Shown here: piece by piece, positions 1 to 5,524 of the stretch
Position numbering within the stretch: position 1 is the first letter of the stretch
Layout: the number at the start of each line of letters is the position of its first letter
Origin: JANWYU01 sp964655485
Lineage (GTDB): Bacteria > Bdellovibrionota > Bdellovibrionia > Bdellovibrionales > Bdellovibrionaceae
Assembly (NCBI GenBank): GCA_964655485.1
Contig: CAZZMS010000181.1
Span: 1 to 5,524 of the forward strand
Length of the DNA stretch: 5,524 nt
Reading direction: 5' to 3'
Program-made: the position numbers and the translations under genes
The notes under the pieces: model-generated
What the model saw: the letters and a program-made list of their open reading frames with translations, nothing else
What the model was told of the DNA's origin: nothing
The model's database searches: none

Positions 1-961
1 AGGCGAGAGGGTTATTTTGCTCATGGCGCACTAAAACAAAAGCGTCTTGCTGTTTGTTGCGATACCATATTCCGAGCTCCTGTCGCTTGAGCAGATGCGA
101 ACCAGGAATGCCTAAAACACTTCCCACCTGCAGCTGTGTCAGTAACCACCAAGGACTTTCTCCCCAGCGGGGAGCCCACCGCAAAAGCCCTCCCGACCAA
201 TTTTGTCGTCCCAGGCTTTTTTGCTCGCTTTGCCCGTAGACATACTCCACCAACCACTCCTGGTAACTTCTTTGCTGAGCCAAACCCAAAATACCCTGTC
301 GGGTCACAAGATTTTCCCCCGGGATCAGCTGGAGGCCCACAAGTGGGGCCAAAGCAGCACCCTCCGCTGTGACCTCACTGGTGAGCAGGTTATCCTTTAG
401 CAAGCCAAGATACGCTCTAGTCCCCTGATCATCATGAAACGCCAATTTGTAGTGCACACTCAGTGGTAACCTTTCTTGATTTTCATGACGTCGCCCTAAC
501 TGCAGCTCAGTGGACCAAAACTCAAAATGCCAAAAGACTTTCATGGCCATGAGTTGTTTGGGCCACAAGCCCCATTCGTCCCACAAGCTCCACAACGGGC
601 CGGATTCCCTTTCTGTTTGCCAAACTTGGGGCATGAGACCCAAGGAGAGCCCTAACCATTCATTTTGCCATTGGGCCTGAGCCCGCCTGAATCCAAGTAG
701 CGCGCCCTCACTCACACGCCCCCGCCACAGATCATGTCGCCAAAAATCCAATCCCCCCCACTCAGCCTCAACACGAAAATGGGGAGATACTTCTCTGGCA
801 AGCCCGAATGCAGTCCCCCACAGCACAAATTGCGATTGTCCCGCTGCTGAACCGCCTAAGTAACTGCTCCATCGCCACCAGCTATTGATGTCTTGACTGG
901 CATAGGATGCCGAACATGCTACGAAAAAATAGAGTAACACTCCTTTGAGTAACACTCGCAT
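1..961 (-). CDS. Exported, tryptophan-rich protein, probably outer membrane; partial, C-terminus beyond left edge
   Basis: Reading the minus strand from ATG at 961-959 gives 320 uninterrupted codons to the window edge, so the gene is 3'-truncated by the window. An in-frame TGA lies two codons upstream, which fixes ATG 961 as the earliest start. No Shine-Dalgarno sequence lies close to it. The N-terminus is a signal peptide: a basic start (MR...K), a hydrophobic core, and a likely signal peptidase I site after SYA (residue 21). Cys16 in FVAC is a near-miss lipobox, so a lipoprotein is a weaker alternative. The mature part has no transmembrane helix. It contains stretches alternating polar and aromatic residues (VFWHFEFW at 142-149, the TELQLGRR stretch after it, AFVLVRHE at 307-314) that resemble amphipathic beta strands of an outer-membrane barrel. 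I count 23 tryptophans in 320 residues, which is exceptional. I do not recognise the family. Export is well supported; barrel topology is inferred. It is divergent from the exported protein at 1182. Confidence 0.8.
   Translation of the reverse strand, partial: MRVLLKGVLLYFFVACSASYASQDINSWWRWSSYLGGSAAGQSQFVLWGTAFGLAREVSPHFRVEAEWGGLDFWRHDLWRGRVSEGALLGFRRAQAQWQNEWLGLSLGLMPQVWQTERESGPLWSLWDEWGLWPKQLMAMKVFWHFEFWSTELQLGRRHENQERLPLSVHYKLAFHDDQGTRAYLGLLKDNLLTSEVTAEGAALAPLVGLQLIPGENLVTRQGILGLAQQRSYQEWLVEYVYGQSEQKSLGRQNWSGGLLRWAPRWGESPWWLLTQLQVGSVLGIPGSHLLKRQELGIWYRNKQQDAFVLVRHEQNNPLA
932..957. repeat. Tandem 11-bp direct repeat inside the signal-peptide coding region
   Basis: GAGTAACACTC occurs at 932-942 and again at 947-957, separated by CTTT, giving a 15-base period. 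On the minus strand this encodes a repeated Val-Leu-Leu within VLLKGVLL (residues 3-10) of the leftmost gene. The period is exactly five codons, so gain or loss of one unit would keep the reading frame and only change the length of the signal-peptide core. Each unit also has palindromic arms (GAGT...ACTC). Confidence 0.75.
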
Positions 962-1181
962 TATTCATTGAAATTATCGCATAAACCTTATGATTCTTGC
1001 AGCACGAGCTGACTCGTGGCTCGCCAAGAGTCGAGCACGCGGGGCTGAAGCTGGTCTTAGGCCCAGAGTTTTATAAGACTCACTGGATAGCCGTGTCACC
1101 ATCAGGCAGATTAACAAAGGTGATAATGCCACACAAATCCCTTACATGGGATAGTCTTGGGTTGGAGTTCTTATTTTTGAT
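962..1181. other. Divergent intergenic region rich in inverted repeats; both 5' leaders, no gene recognised
   Basis: These 220 bases separate two divergent genes and must hold both promoters. Several short inverted repeats crowd 1003-1152. CACGAG 1003-1008 pairs with CTCGTG 1013-1018 around a CTGA loop. CGT plus GCTCG (1015-1017 and 1019-1023, one bulged G) pairs with CGAGCACG 1032-1039. GGGC 1042-1045 pairs with GCCC 1061-1064. GTCTTA 1054-1059 pairs with TAAGAC 1074-1079. TCACC 1096-1100 pairs with GGTGA 1119-1123. Neighbouring pairs overlap and so are mutually exclusive. GATAAT at 1122-1127 (plus strand) and GATAAT read on the minus strand at 979-974 resemble -10 boxes, but neither has a good -35 partner. 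No tRNA or known riboswitch consensus is apparent. The region could be a structured leader, a small RNA gene, or operator DNA; the sequence alone does not decide. Confidence 0.4.
1137..1152 (+). promoter_or_regulatory. Small hairpin in the leader of the 448-residue exported protein
   Basis: ATCCC (1137-1141) and GGGAT (1148-1152) form a 5-bp stem with a 6-base loop, ending 11 bases before the GGAG (1164-1167) that is the only Shine-Dalgarno candidate for the gene starting at 1182. That GGAG sits 14 bases from the ATG, longer than usual. The stem is short and could be chance; a role in translation is only a possibility. Confidence 0.25.
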
Positions 1182-2528
1182 ATGCAGACTTTCAAAATCA
1201 TCCTTCCTATTTGCGCCTTAGGCCTGACTCTGGCTTGGTCTTCATTCGCTGTGGCTACACCCACCTGGATTGATTTTTATTGGCACCCCACAAGCCCTCT
1301 ACCTTCGGGTCAGGCTTCGATTCAGCAGCTCCATGCGCACTTGCTTGGTGTGGTACAAATCCCCAAAGGGAGATCAACTCAAGAGACCTCGGATTCCGTA
1401 TGGTTACAGGATTTGGATTTGAGCCGGCAGGCCGTTGAGCGTCACACAGGTCATGTGGTAACCCTGTCCAAATGCGAAGGCGATTGGTGCTGGATCACGT
1501 TTCCGCAAATCCCCTCTCAGCTTTCGCCATCGAGTGCTACTCAAAATCCCACTCACTCACTCATTCCTATCCACAGAGCTCAGCTCAGTCCGTGGCCAAA
1601 GGATCTCGGCGTAGCCATCACCTGGCGTGATAGCTATCTGCTTACCCTCAAACCCACACAGAGAAAACCTGTTACCAAAGGTGAACGCTTCAGTGTTGTT
1701 CAATTTTTTAAAAACTGGGCCTATGTGATGTCGCATCGTCCACCCTTTCTGACAGGATACCTGCCCCTAGAGGATGTTATCACCAAATACCACTTAGTCG
1801 AGTTCGCCTTATGGAAAAATTATTGGCATCCTGTAGAGAGGGTAAGCAGCGAAGGCTTTCGCTTCAAAAATTTAGCGAGCACAGTCCCTTTTGCCGAGGT
1901 ATCTGCAGTTCTCACACAGGCGCAAAAACAAATTGCTCGCGATTTCGCCTCCGCAGAAGAACCGCCGCGTAGTGTTCGCTGGGCCGAATCCCCCAATAGG
2001 GTAACATGGTTTAAAAGCCGCCTTCCCGAACATGGTGTGGTCTACTGGAAAAAGCCTTATGCGATACCGCCTCGTGCTTACACGCTTGATGAGCTGGTCC
2101 AAGGCGGAGCCCGCCTAATCGCTGAGTCACAAAACGATGAGGGGCCCGTGTTAGTGAGTCACCACGGCGTTTTTTACTCACCCAATAAAAAAACTCTTCC
2201 CCTGCAACGACTGGATTTTTTCTCCAGACAAACTTGGCCCGTGCATATTGACTCCCAAGACCGGTTGTACGTGGGTTACTGGATCTCAAACCGTGCAGGC
2301 CCCTCTCCGGTTTTTGAACCGATGATTTCCTGGCAGATCTTGTCGCGCTTCTTCAAGGATCAGACTCTCCCTCATTTGAAGTTACTAAAAGTTCAAGTAC
2401 AAAACGAAGAAGTCCATCTTGACATCAGTTCAGGTAAAAGAACGTGGAGACTTTCTCACTCCTTAGCCACCCGCCAAGCTGCGGCAGAGATGAAGTGGTG
2501 GGACTGGCGATTGGCCTCTGCGCCCTAG
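1182..2528 (+). CDS. Exported tryptophan-rich protein with SH3-like segment, unknown function
   Basis: A complete 448-residue protein whose family I do not recognise. The N-terminus is a clear signal peptide: Lys5, a hydrophobic core over residues 6-19, and a probable cleavage site after AVA (residue 25). The mature protein has no further transmembrane segment, so it should be periplasmic or secreted. Residues 166-200 follow the pattern of bacterial SH3-like domains: KGERFSVV, then a NWAYV strand, then TGYLPLEDVI. Residues 87-107 may be a second such strand set and contain the pair Cys98/Cys103 (KCEGDWCW), possibly a disulfide in the oxidising periplasm. Residues 328-370 may hold a further beta module. 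I count 21 tryptophans, ending in KWWDW near the C-terminus. SH3-like domains often bind cell-wall peptides, but no catalytic domain is visible and ligand binding is speculative. An in-frame TAG at 1152-1154 and the lack of another ATG support the start at 1182. It is divergent from the other tryptophan-rich exported gene and 75 bases ahead of fadD. Confidence 0.8.
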   Translation: MQTFKIILPICALGLTLAWSSFAVATPTWIDFYWHPTSPLPSGQASIQQLHAHLLGVVQIPKGRSTQETSDSVWLQDLDLSRQAVERHTGHVVTLSKCEGDWCWITFPQIPSQLSPSSATQNPTHSLIPIHRAQLSPWPKDLGVAITWRDSYLLTLKPTQRKPVTKGERFSVVQFFKNWAYVMSHRPPFLTGYLPLEDVITKYHLVEFALWKNYWHPVERVSSEGFRFKNLASTVPFAEVSAVLTQAQKQIARDFASAEEPPRSVRWAESPNRVTWFKSRLPEHGVVYWKKPYAIPPRAYTLDELVQGGARLIAESQNDEGPVLVSHHGVFYSPNKKTLPLQRLDFFSRQTWPVHIDSQDRLYVGYWISNRAGPSPVFEPMISWQILSRFFKDQTLPHLKLLKVQVQNEEVHLDISSGKRTWRLSHSLATRQAAAEMKWWDWRLASAP

Positions 2529-2541
2529 GGTGCTTTTCCTC

Positions 2542-2573
2542 TAGACAGCTGTGGGCTTTTTTCTCAAGATAAA
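2542..2573 (+). promoter_or_regulatory. Weak candidate promoter ahead of fadD
   Basis: TAGACA at 2542-2547 matches five of six bases of the TTGACA -35 box, and GATAAA at 2568-2573 matches four of six of TATAAT. The 20-base spacer is longer than the preferred 17, so strength is doubtful. No convincing intrinsic terminator closes the preceding gene in this 75-base gap, so readthrough from upstream is an equally good source of fadD mRNA. Confidence 0.2.
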
Positions 2574-2592
2574 AGCTGAGTTGAATCCAGCG

Positions 2593-2598
2593 AGGAGG
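2593..2598 (+). promoter_or_regulatory. Consensus ribosome binding site of fadD
   Basis: AGGAGG is a perfect Shine-Dalgarno sequence five bases before the ATG at 2604. It settles the start codon and predicts efficient translation. It is much stronger than the sites of the two exported-protein genes in the window. Confidence 0.85.
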
Positions 2599-2603
2599 GA
2601 CCC

Positions 2604-4259
2604 ATGGCCTTGTGGCATGAGCATTATCCGAAACACGTCAGTCACAACATTGACCTAAACACCTACAAAAGCCTCAATCATCTGCTGGATCATTCCTTCA
2701 AAGAATTCAAAAACAAGCCGGCTTTTGAGAACATGGACCATGTGTTAAGCTTTGGCGAAATTGACGAGCTCTCACAAAAATTCGCCAACTTTCTGACTCA
2801 TGAACTGGGGCTAAAGCCCGGAGATCGCATCGCCATTCAGATGCCAAACCTGCTGCAATATCCCGTAGCTCTGTTTGGAGCCTTACGAGCCGGCCTTGTG
2901 GTCGTCAACACCAACCCCCTTTACACTCCTCATGAAATGCGCCATCAATTTCGCGATTCAGGAGCAAAAGCCATCGTCATCCTCGCTAATTTTGCTAAGC
3001 ACCTACAAGAGATTATCAAAGAAACATCTATTGAAAGTGTTATTATTACCGAAATTGGTGATCTGTTACCTGTTCCCAAGCGTTACCTGGTCAATGCGGT
3101 TGTTAAATACATTAAAAACATGGTTCCGGCTTATGATCTTCCCCAGGCCATCTCTTTTAACGAGGCCTTGCGCATGGGTGAGGAGTACGTGTTCACACCC
3201 GTGGAACGCTCTCACGACGATTTGGCGTTCTTACAATATACCGGGGGCACTACGGGAGTATCTAAGGGGGCCATGCTGACACATGGTAACATTGTAGCGA
3301 ATGTTCTACAAATCGTGGAGTGGATGAAGCCCAAACTCATCCCCGGCGATGAGGTCGCCATAACCGCCTTGCCTCTGTACCACATCTTCTCTCTAACTGT
3401 GAATTGCTTCGGGATCATGAACTATGGAGGAAAAAATATTCTCATCACTAACCCGCGAGACATCCCGTCCTTTATCAAAACCCTACGTTCCAAGCGATTT
3501 ACGATTATTACGGGTGTGAATACTCTATTTAATGCCCTCATGAATCACGAAGATTTTGGTAAAATGTCTTTCGCCTCTTTGAAAATTTCCGTAGCGGGAG
3601 CCATGGCTCTGCAGCGACCTGTGGCAGAACGTTGGCAGGAGCTTACGAAAACTCTTTTGGTAGAAGGTTACGGGCTCACCGAAGCCTCCCCTGTCGTTTG
3701 CTGTAACCCCATTGTAGAAGGCTTGGACCGTATTGGAACTATTGGGTTACCTTTACCCTCCACGGAAGTGGAGCTCTGGGATGAGAATGATAAGCCCGTA
3801 CCCGTGGGAGAAGCGGGCGAGCTTTGTGTGCGTGGCCCGCAGGTGATGAAGGGTTACTGGCAAAGACCCGATGAGACAGACGAGGTCTTAAAAAAAGGCT
3901 GGCTGCGCACAGGGGATATAGCCGTCATGGACAAAGACGGTTACTTTAAAATCGTTGATCGCAAAAAAGACATGATTCTCGTCTCAGGGTTCAATGTTTA
4001 TCCGAACGAAGTCGAAGAGGTTTTAGTCAGTCACCCAGCCGTGCTTGAGGCCGCCGTCATTGGTGTACCGGATGAAAAATCTGGAGAGGCTGTGAAAGCT
4101 TTTGTAGTGAAAAAATCTGAGGTTTCAGAAAAGGAGCTCATTGAGCATTGCCGTGGGCAGTTAACAAATTATAAAGTGCCAAAATATGTGGAGTTTAGAA
4201 AAGAGCTACCTAAAACCAATGTGGGAAAAATTTTAAGACGGGCCCTACGGGATTCTTAA
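2604..4259 (+). CDS. fadD: Long-chain fatty acid-CoA ligase FadD (EC 6.2.1.3)
   Basis: A 551-residue member of the ANL adenylate-forming superfamily, close in length to E. coli FadD (about 561) and similar to it along its whole length. It activates free long-chain fatty acids with ATP and CoA, via an acyl-AMP intermediate, to acyl-CoA for beta-oxidation or lipid synthesis, probably at the inner face of the cytoplasmic membrane. Motifs appear in order: MPNLLQYPVALFG at 80-92; the ATP-binding P-loop YTGGTTGVSKG at 212-222; ALPLYHIFSLT at 255-265; GVNTLFNAL at 304-312; the adenine-binding EGYGLTE at 354-360; TGDIA with ribose-contacting Asp438; the FACS signature over about 432-456; the hinge around DRKKDMI (452-458); and the C-terminal catalytic lysine Lys542 in NVGKILRR. 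All expected catalytic residues are present, so the enzyme should be active. The start is fixed by the AGGAGG five bases upstream. Chain-length preference cannot be read from sequence. No beta-oxidation gene is adjacent. Confidence 0.95.
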   Translation: MALWHEHYPKHVSHNIDLNTYKSLNHLLDHSFKEFKNKPAFENMDHVLSFGEIDELSQKFANFLTHELGLKPGDRIAIQMPNLLQYPVALFGALRAGLVVVNTNPLYTPHEMRHQFRDSGAKAIVILANFAKHLQEIIKETSIESVIITEIGDLLPVPKRYLVNAVVKYIKNMVPAYDLPQAISFNEALRMGEEYVFTPVERSHDDLAFLQYTGGTTGVSKGAMLTHGNIVANVLQIVEWMKPKLIPGDEVAITALPLYHIFSLTVNCFGIMNYGGKNILITNPRDIPSFIKTLRSKRFTIITGVNTLFNALMNHEDFGKMSFASLKISVAGAMALQRPVAERWQELTKTLLVEGYGLTEASPVVCCNPIVEGLDRIGTIGLPLPSTEVELWDENDKPVPVGEAGELCVRGPQVMKGYWQRPDETDEVLKKGWLRTGDIAVMDKDGYFKIVDRKKDMILVSGFNVYPNEVEEVLVSHPAVLEAAVIGVPDEKSGEAVKAFVVKKSEVSEKELIEHCRGQLTNYKVPKYVEFRKELPKTNVGKILRRALRDS

Positions 4260-4302
4260 CGACTCATGGCATACTCTGCAAAAGTTTTGGTTAATAAAGA
4301 CC

Positions 4303-4343
4303 GGGGCTTACTTTTTCGACAGAATGACTCAGCGACAAGCCCC
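4303..4343. repeat. Inverted repeat in the fadD-gspF gap
   Basis: GGGGCTT at 4303-4309 is perfectly complementary to AAGCCCC at 4337-4343, with a 27-base loop. No T-run follows on the plus strand, so it is not a standard intrinsic terminator for fadD. It ends nine bases before the AGGA (4352-4355) serving gspF and does not cover it. It could be a leader structure, a Rho-independent-like pause, an operator, or chance. Confidence 0.35.
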
Positions 4344-4364
4344 CTGAACTTAGGATGATCAGCC

Positions 4365-5524
4365 ATGACTCCTATTTACGAATATCAAGGTCTAGATCAG
4401 CAAGGGCGGAGCAAAAAAGGAGTGGTCGATGCGGAAAACTCCAAGGCCGCCCGCGCCAAGCTCAAAAAAGAGGGTATTTTTGTTACCCAAATTCAAGACC
4501 AGGTCCGTGCTAAGGCCGAAAAAAACAAGAAAAATGCAAGCTCAGGAGTCAGTCAAAAGAAAGTTCCCATCTCCGATCTGGCTTTGATGACTCGACAATT
4601 AGCCACCTTAATCAAAGCGAATATCCCCCTAGTAGATGCCTTGAATGCCGTTTCAGAACAGGTAGATAATCCACACTTGGCGGTGGCCTTGGCTGACATC
4701 AAAAACATGGTTAATGAGGGGGCCGCCTTAAACCGTGCTTTAGCAAAATATCCAGGAATTTTTGATTCCATTTATATTTCCATGTGTGAAGCAGGAGAGC
4801 TGTCGGGAAGTCTGGATGTGATTCTCATGCGTTTAGCCGAGTTTAAAGAAGCGCAAGATGCGCTTCGCTCAAAAGTGAAAGGAGCTCTCACTTATCCTAT
4901 CATCATGCTCGCAGTGACCTTTGGGCTTCTCACGTTTTTATTTATTTTCGTAATCCCCAAAATCGTTGTGATTTTTGACAACTTTCCTGAACTTCAATTA
5001 CCCACGATTACCCAAATTACCATTGGTATCAGCGATCTTTTCATCGGTTATTGGTATCTGATTTTTGGCTCTTTGATTGGCGGGATCTTATTTTTTTTAC
5101 AGTGGAAAAAAACACCGGAGGGAAAAAAGAAATGGGATTCTATCTCGCTCAAGCTCCCTTTGTTTGGCGAAATGAACCGCATGGTGGCGGTGAGCCGCTT
5201 TACCCGCACCCTGTCCACCCTTCTATCCGGGGGGGTCCCCATGCTGACAGCTATGCAAATTGTGCGGGGGGTGGTAGATAACGAAATCATCGCTGAGGCC
5301 ATCGATGAAGCCCGCAGTAACATCTCCGAGGGAGAAAGTATTGCCGGGCCACTCAAAAAATCGGGCCAATTCCCACCGATCGTGATCCACATGATCAGCA
5401 TTGGGGAAAAAACCGGAGAGCTGGCAAATATGCTCATGCCCGTCAGCGATGCGTTTGAGTTTCAAGTGATAACAAAAATAGAAACACTATCCGGATTGTA
5501 TTGCCCAGTGTGTTGTGTGATCAG
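4365..5524 (+). CDS. gspF: Type II secretion system inner-membrane protein GspF; partial, C-terminus beyond right edge
   Basis: Open for 386 codons to the window edge; the family is usually about 400-410 residues, so only a short tail is missing. GspF is the polytopic platform protein of the type II secretion system. It sits in the inner membrane and couples the GspE ATPase to pseudopilus assembly. The N-terminal segment (YEYQGLDQQGRSKKGVV at 5-21, then an AxxAxxxLKKEGI helix) is typical of GspF. A lysine-rich linker at 48-67 follows. The first T2SSF repeat spans about 71-195, with LMTRQLATLIKANIPLVDAL at 74-93 and CEAGELSG at 141-148. The second begins near 276, with RFTRTLSTLLSGGVPML at 278-294 and ISIGEKTGEL at 344-353. 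Transmembrane helices lie at about 178-199 and 228-246; the third is cut off. AGGA at 4352-4355 is nine bases from the ATG, and an in-frame TGA at 4356-4358 excludes an earlier start. The related type IV pilus protein PilC is the main alternative. GspD and GspE are not upstream. The last residues (LYCPVCCVI) deviate from the usual LLEP-like helix. Confidence 0.92.
   Translation, partial: MTPIYEYQGLDQQGRSKKGVVDAENSKAARAKLKKEGIFVTQIQDQVRAKAEKNKKNASSGVSQKKVPISDLALMTRQLATLIKANIPLVDALNAVSEQVDNPHLAVALADIKNMVNEGAALNRALAKYPGIFDSIYISMCEAGELSGSLDVILMRLAEFKEAQDALRSKVKGALTYPIIMLAVTFGLLTFLFIFVIPKIVVIFDNFPELQLPTITQITIGISDLFIGYWYLIFGSLIGGILFFLQWKKTPEGKKKWDSISLKLPLFGEMNRMVAVSRFTRTLSTLLSGGVPMLTAMQIVRGVVDNEIIAEAIDEARSNISEGESIAGPLKKSGQFPPIVIHMISIGEKTGELANMLMPVSDAFEFQVITKIETLSGLYCPVCCVI

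Noticed and set aside
136..372. Plus- and minus-strand short frames in the first 400 bases
   Set aside because: The long minus-strand frame from 961 to the edge, with signal peptide and consistent composition, explains this region; the short frames are its shadows.
1122..1130. GATAATGCC resembling part of the TPP riboswitch consensus
   Set aside because: The other conserved TPP elements (CTGAGA, ACCC...GAACCTGAT and the GCGTAGGGA end) are absent, and the downstream gene has no thiamine link.
997..1221. 74-codon plus-strand frame, and a 42-codon minus-strand frame in the same intergenic region
   Set aside because: The plus-strand frame overlaps the start of the next gene; neither has a ribosome binding site or recognisable protein features, and the region's inverted repeats suggest non-coding DNA.
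2011..2289. 92-codon minus-strand open frame, and a 76-codon one overlapping it
   Set aside because: Both are antisense to the complete 448-residue exported-protein gene and show composition typical of shadow frames.
2546..2578. CAGCT/AGCTG and GCTTTT/AAAAGC pairs with a T-run as a terminator after the exported-protein gene
   Set aside because: The T-run lies inside the putative loop or stem rather than after a GC-rich stem, so this is not a proper intrinsic terminator.
4267..4280. TGGC...TGC resembling a sigma-54 promoter after fadD
   Set aside because: The GG and GC dinucleotides are two bases closer than the fixed -24/-12 spacing requires.
5229..5235. Run of seven G in gspF as a possible phase-variation tract
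   Set aside because: The run is short and encodes the conserved SGGVP segment; the frame is intact, so ordinary codon use explains it.
5048..5437. 129-codon open frame on the minus strand
   Set aside because: It lies entirely antisense to gspF, whose frame encodes a well-conserved family; there is no ribosome binding evidence or recognisable protein.

Overview
The window carries four protein genes and is cut at both ends. It looks like chromosomal DNA of a Gram-negative bacterium. The evidence is a FadD-type acyl-CoA ligase very close to the proteobacterial enzyme, a type II secretion inner-membrane protein (GspF), and two exported, tryptophan-rich proteins. A Bdellovibrio-like or deltaproteobacterial lineage would fit, but that is a weak inference from overall gene style.

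Layout: (1) Positions 1-961, minus strand, hold the first 320 codons of an exported, probably outer-membrane protein whose C-terminus lies beyond the left edge. (2) Positions 962-1181 form a divergent intergenic region unusually rich in short inverted repeats. (3) Positions 1182-2528, plus strand, encode a 448-residue exported protein of unrecognised family with an SH3-like stretch. (4) Positions 2604-4259, plus strand, encode a full-length long-chain fatty acid-CoA ligase (fadD) behind a perfect AGGAGG ribosome binding site. (5) Positions 4365-5524, plus strand, encode GspF, lacking only its last few tens of residues at the right edge. A 7-bp inverted repeat with a long loop lies in the gap before it.

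The three plus-strand genes are co-directional with gaps of 75 and 105 bases and no convincing intrinsic terminator between them. They could be read together, but the gaps allow separate promoters. There is no obvious functional link: FadD activates fatty acids in the cytoplasm or at the inner membrane, while GspF belongs to an envelope secretion machine. The two divergent exported proteins share very high tryptophan content and a common upstream region, which hints at a shared envelope role but does not prove it.

I saw no tRNA, rRNA, CRISPR array, insertion sequence or defence system, and nothing here is clearly a new system. The least explained parts are the two tryptophan-rich exported proteins and the hairpin-rich region between them.
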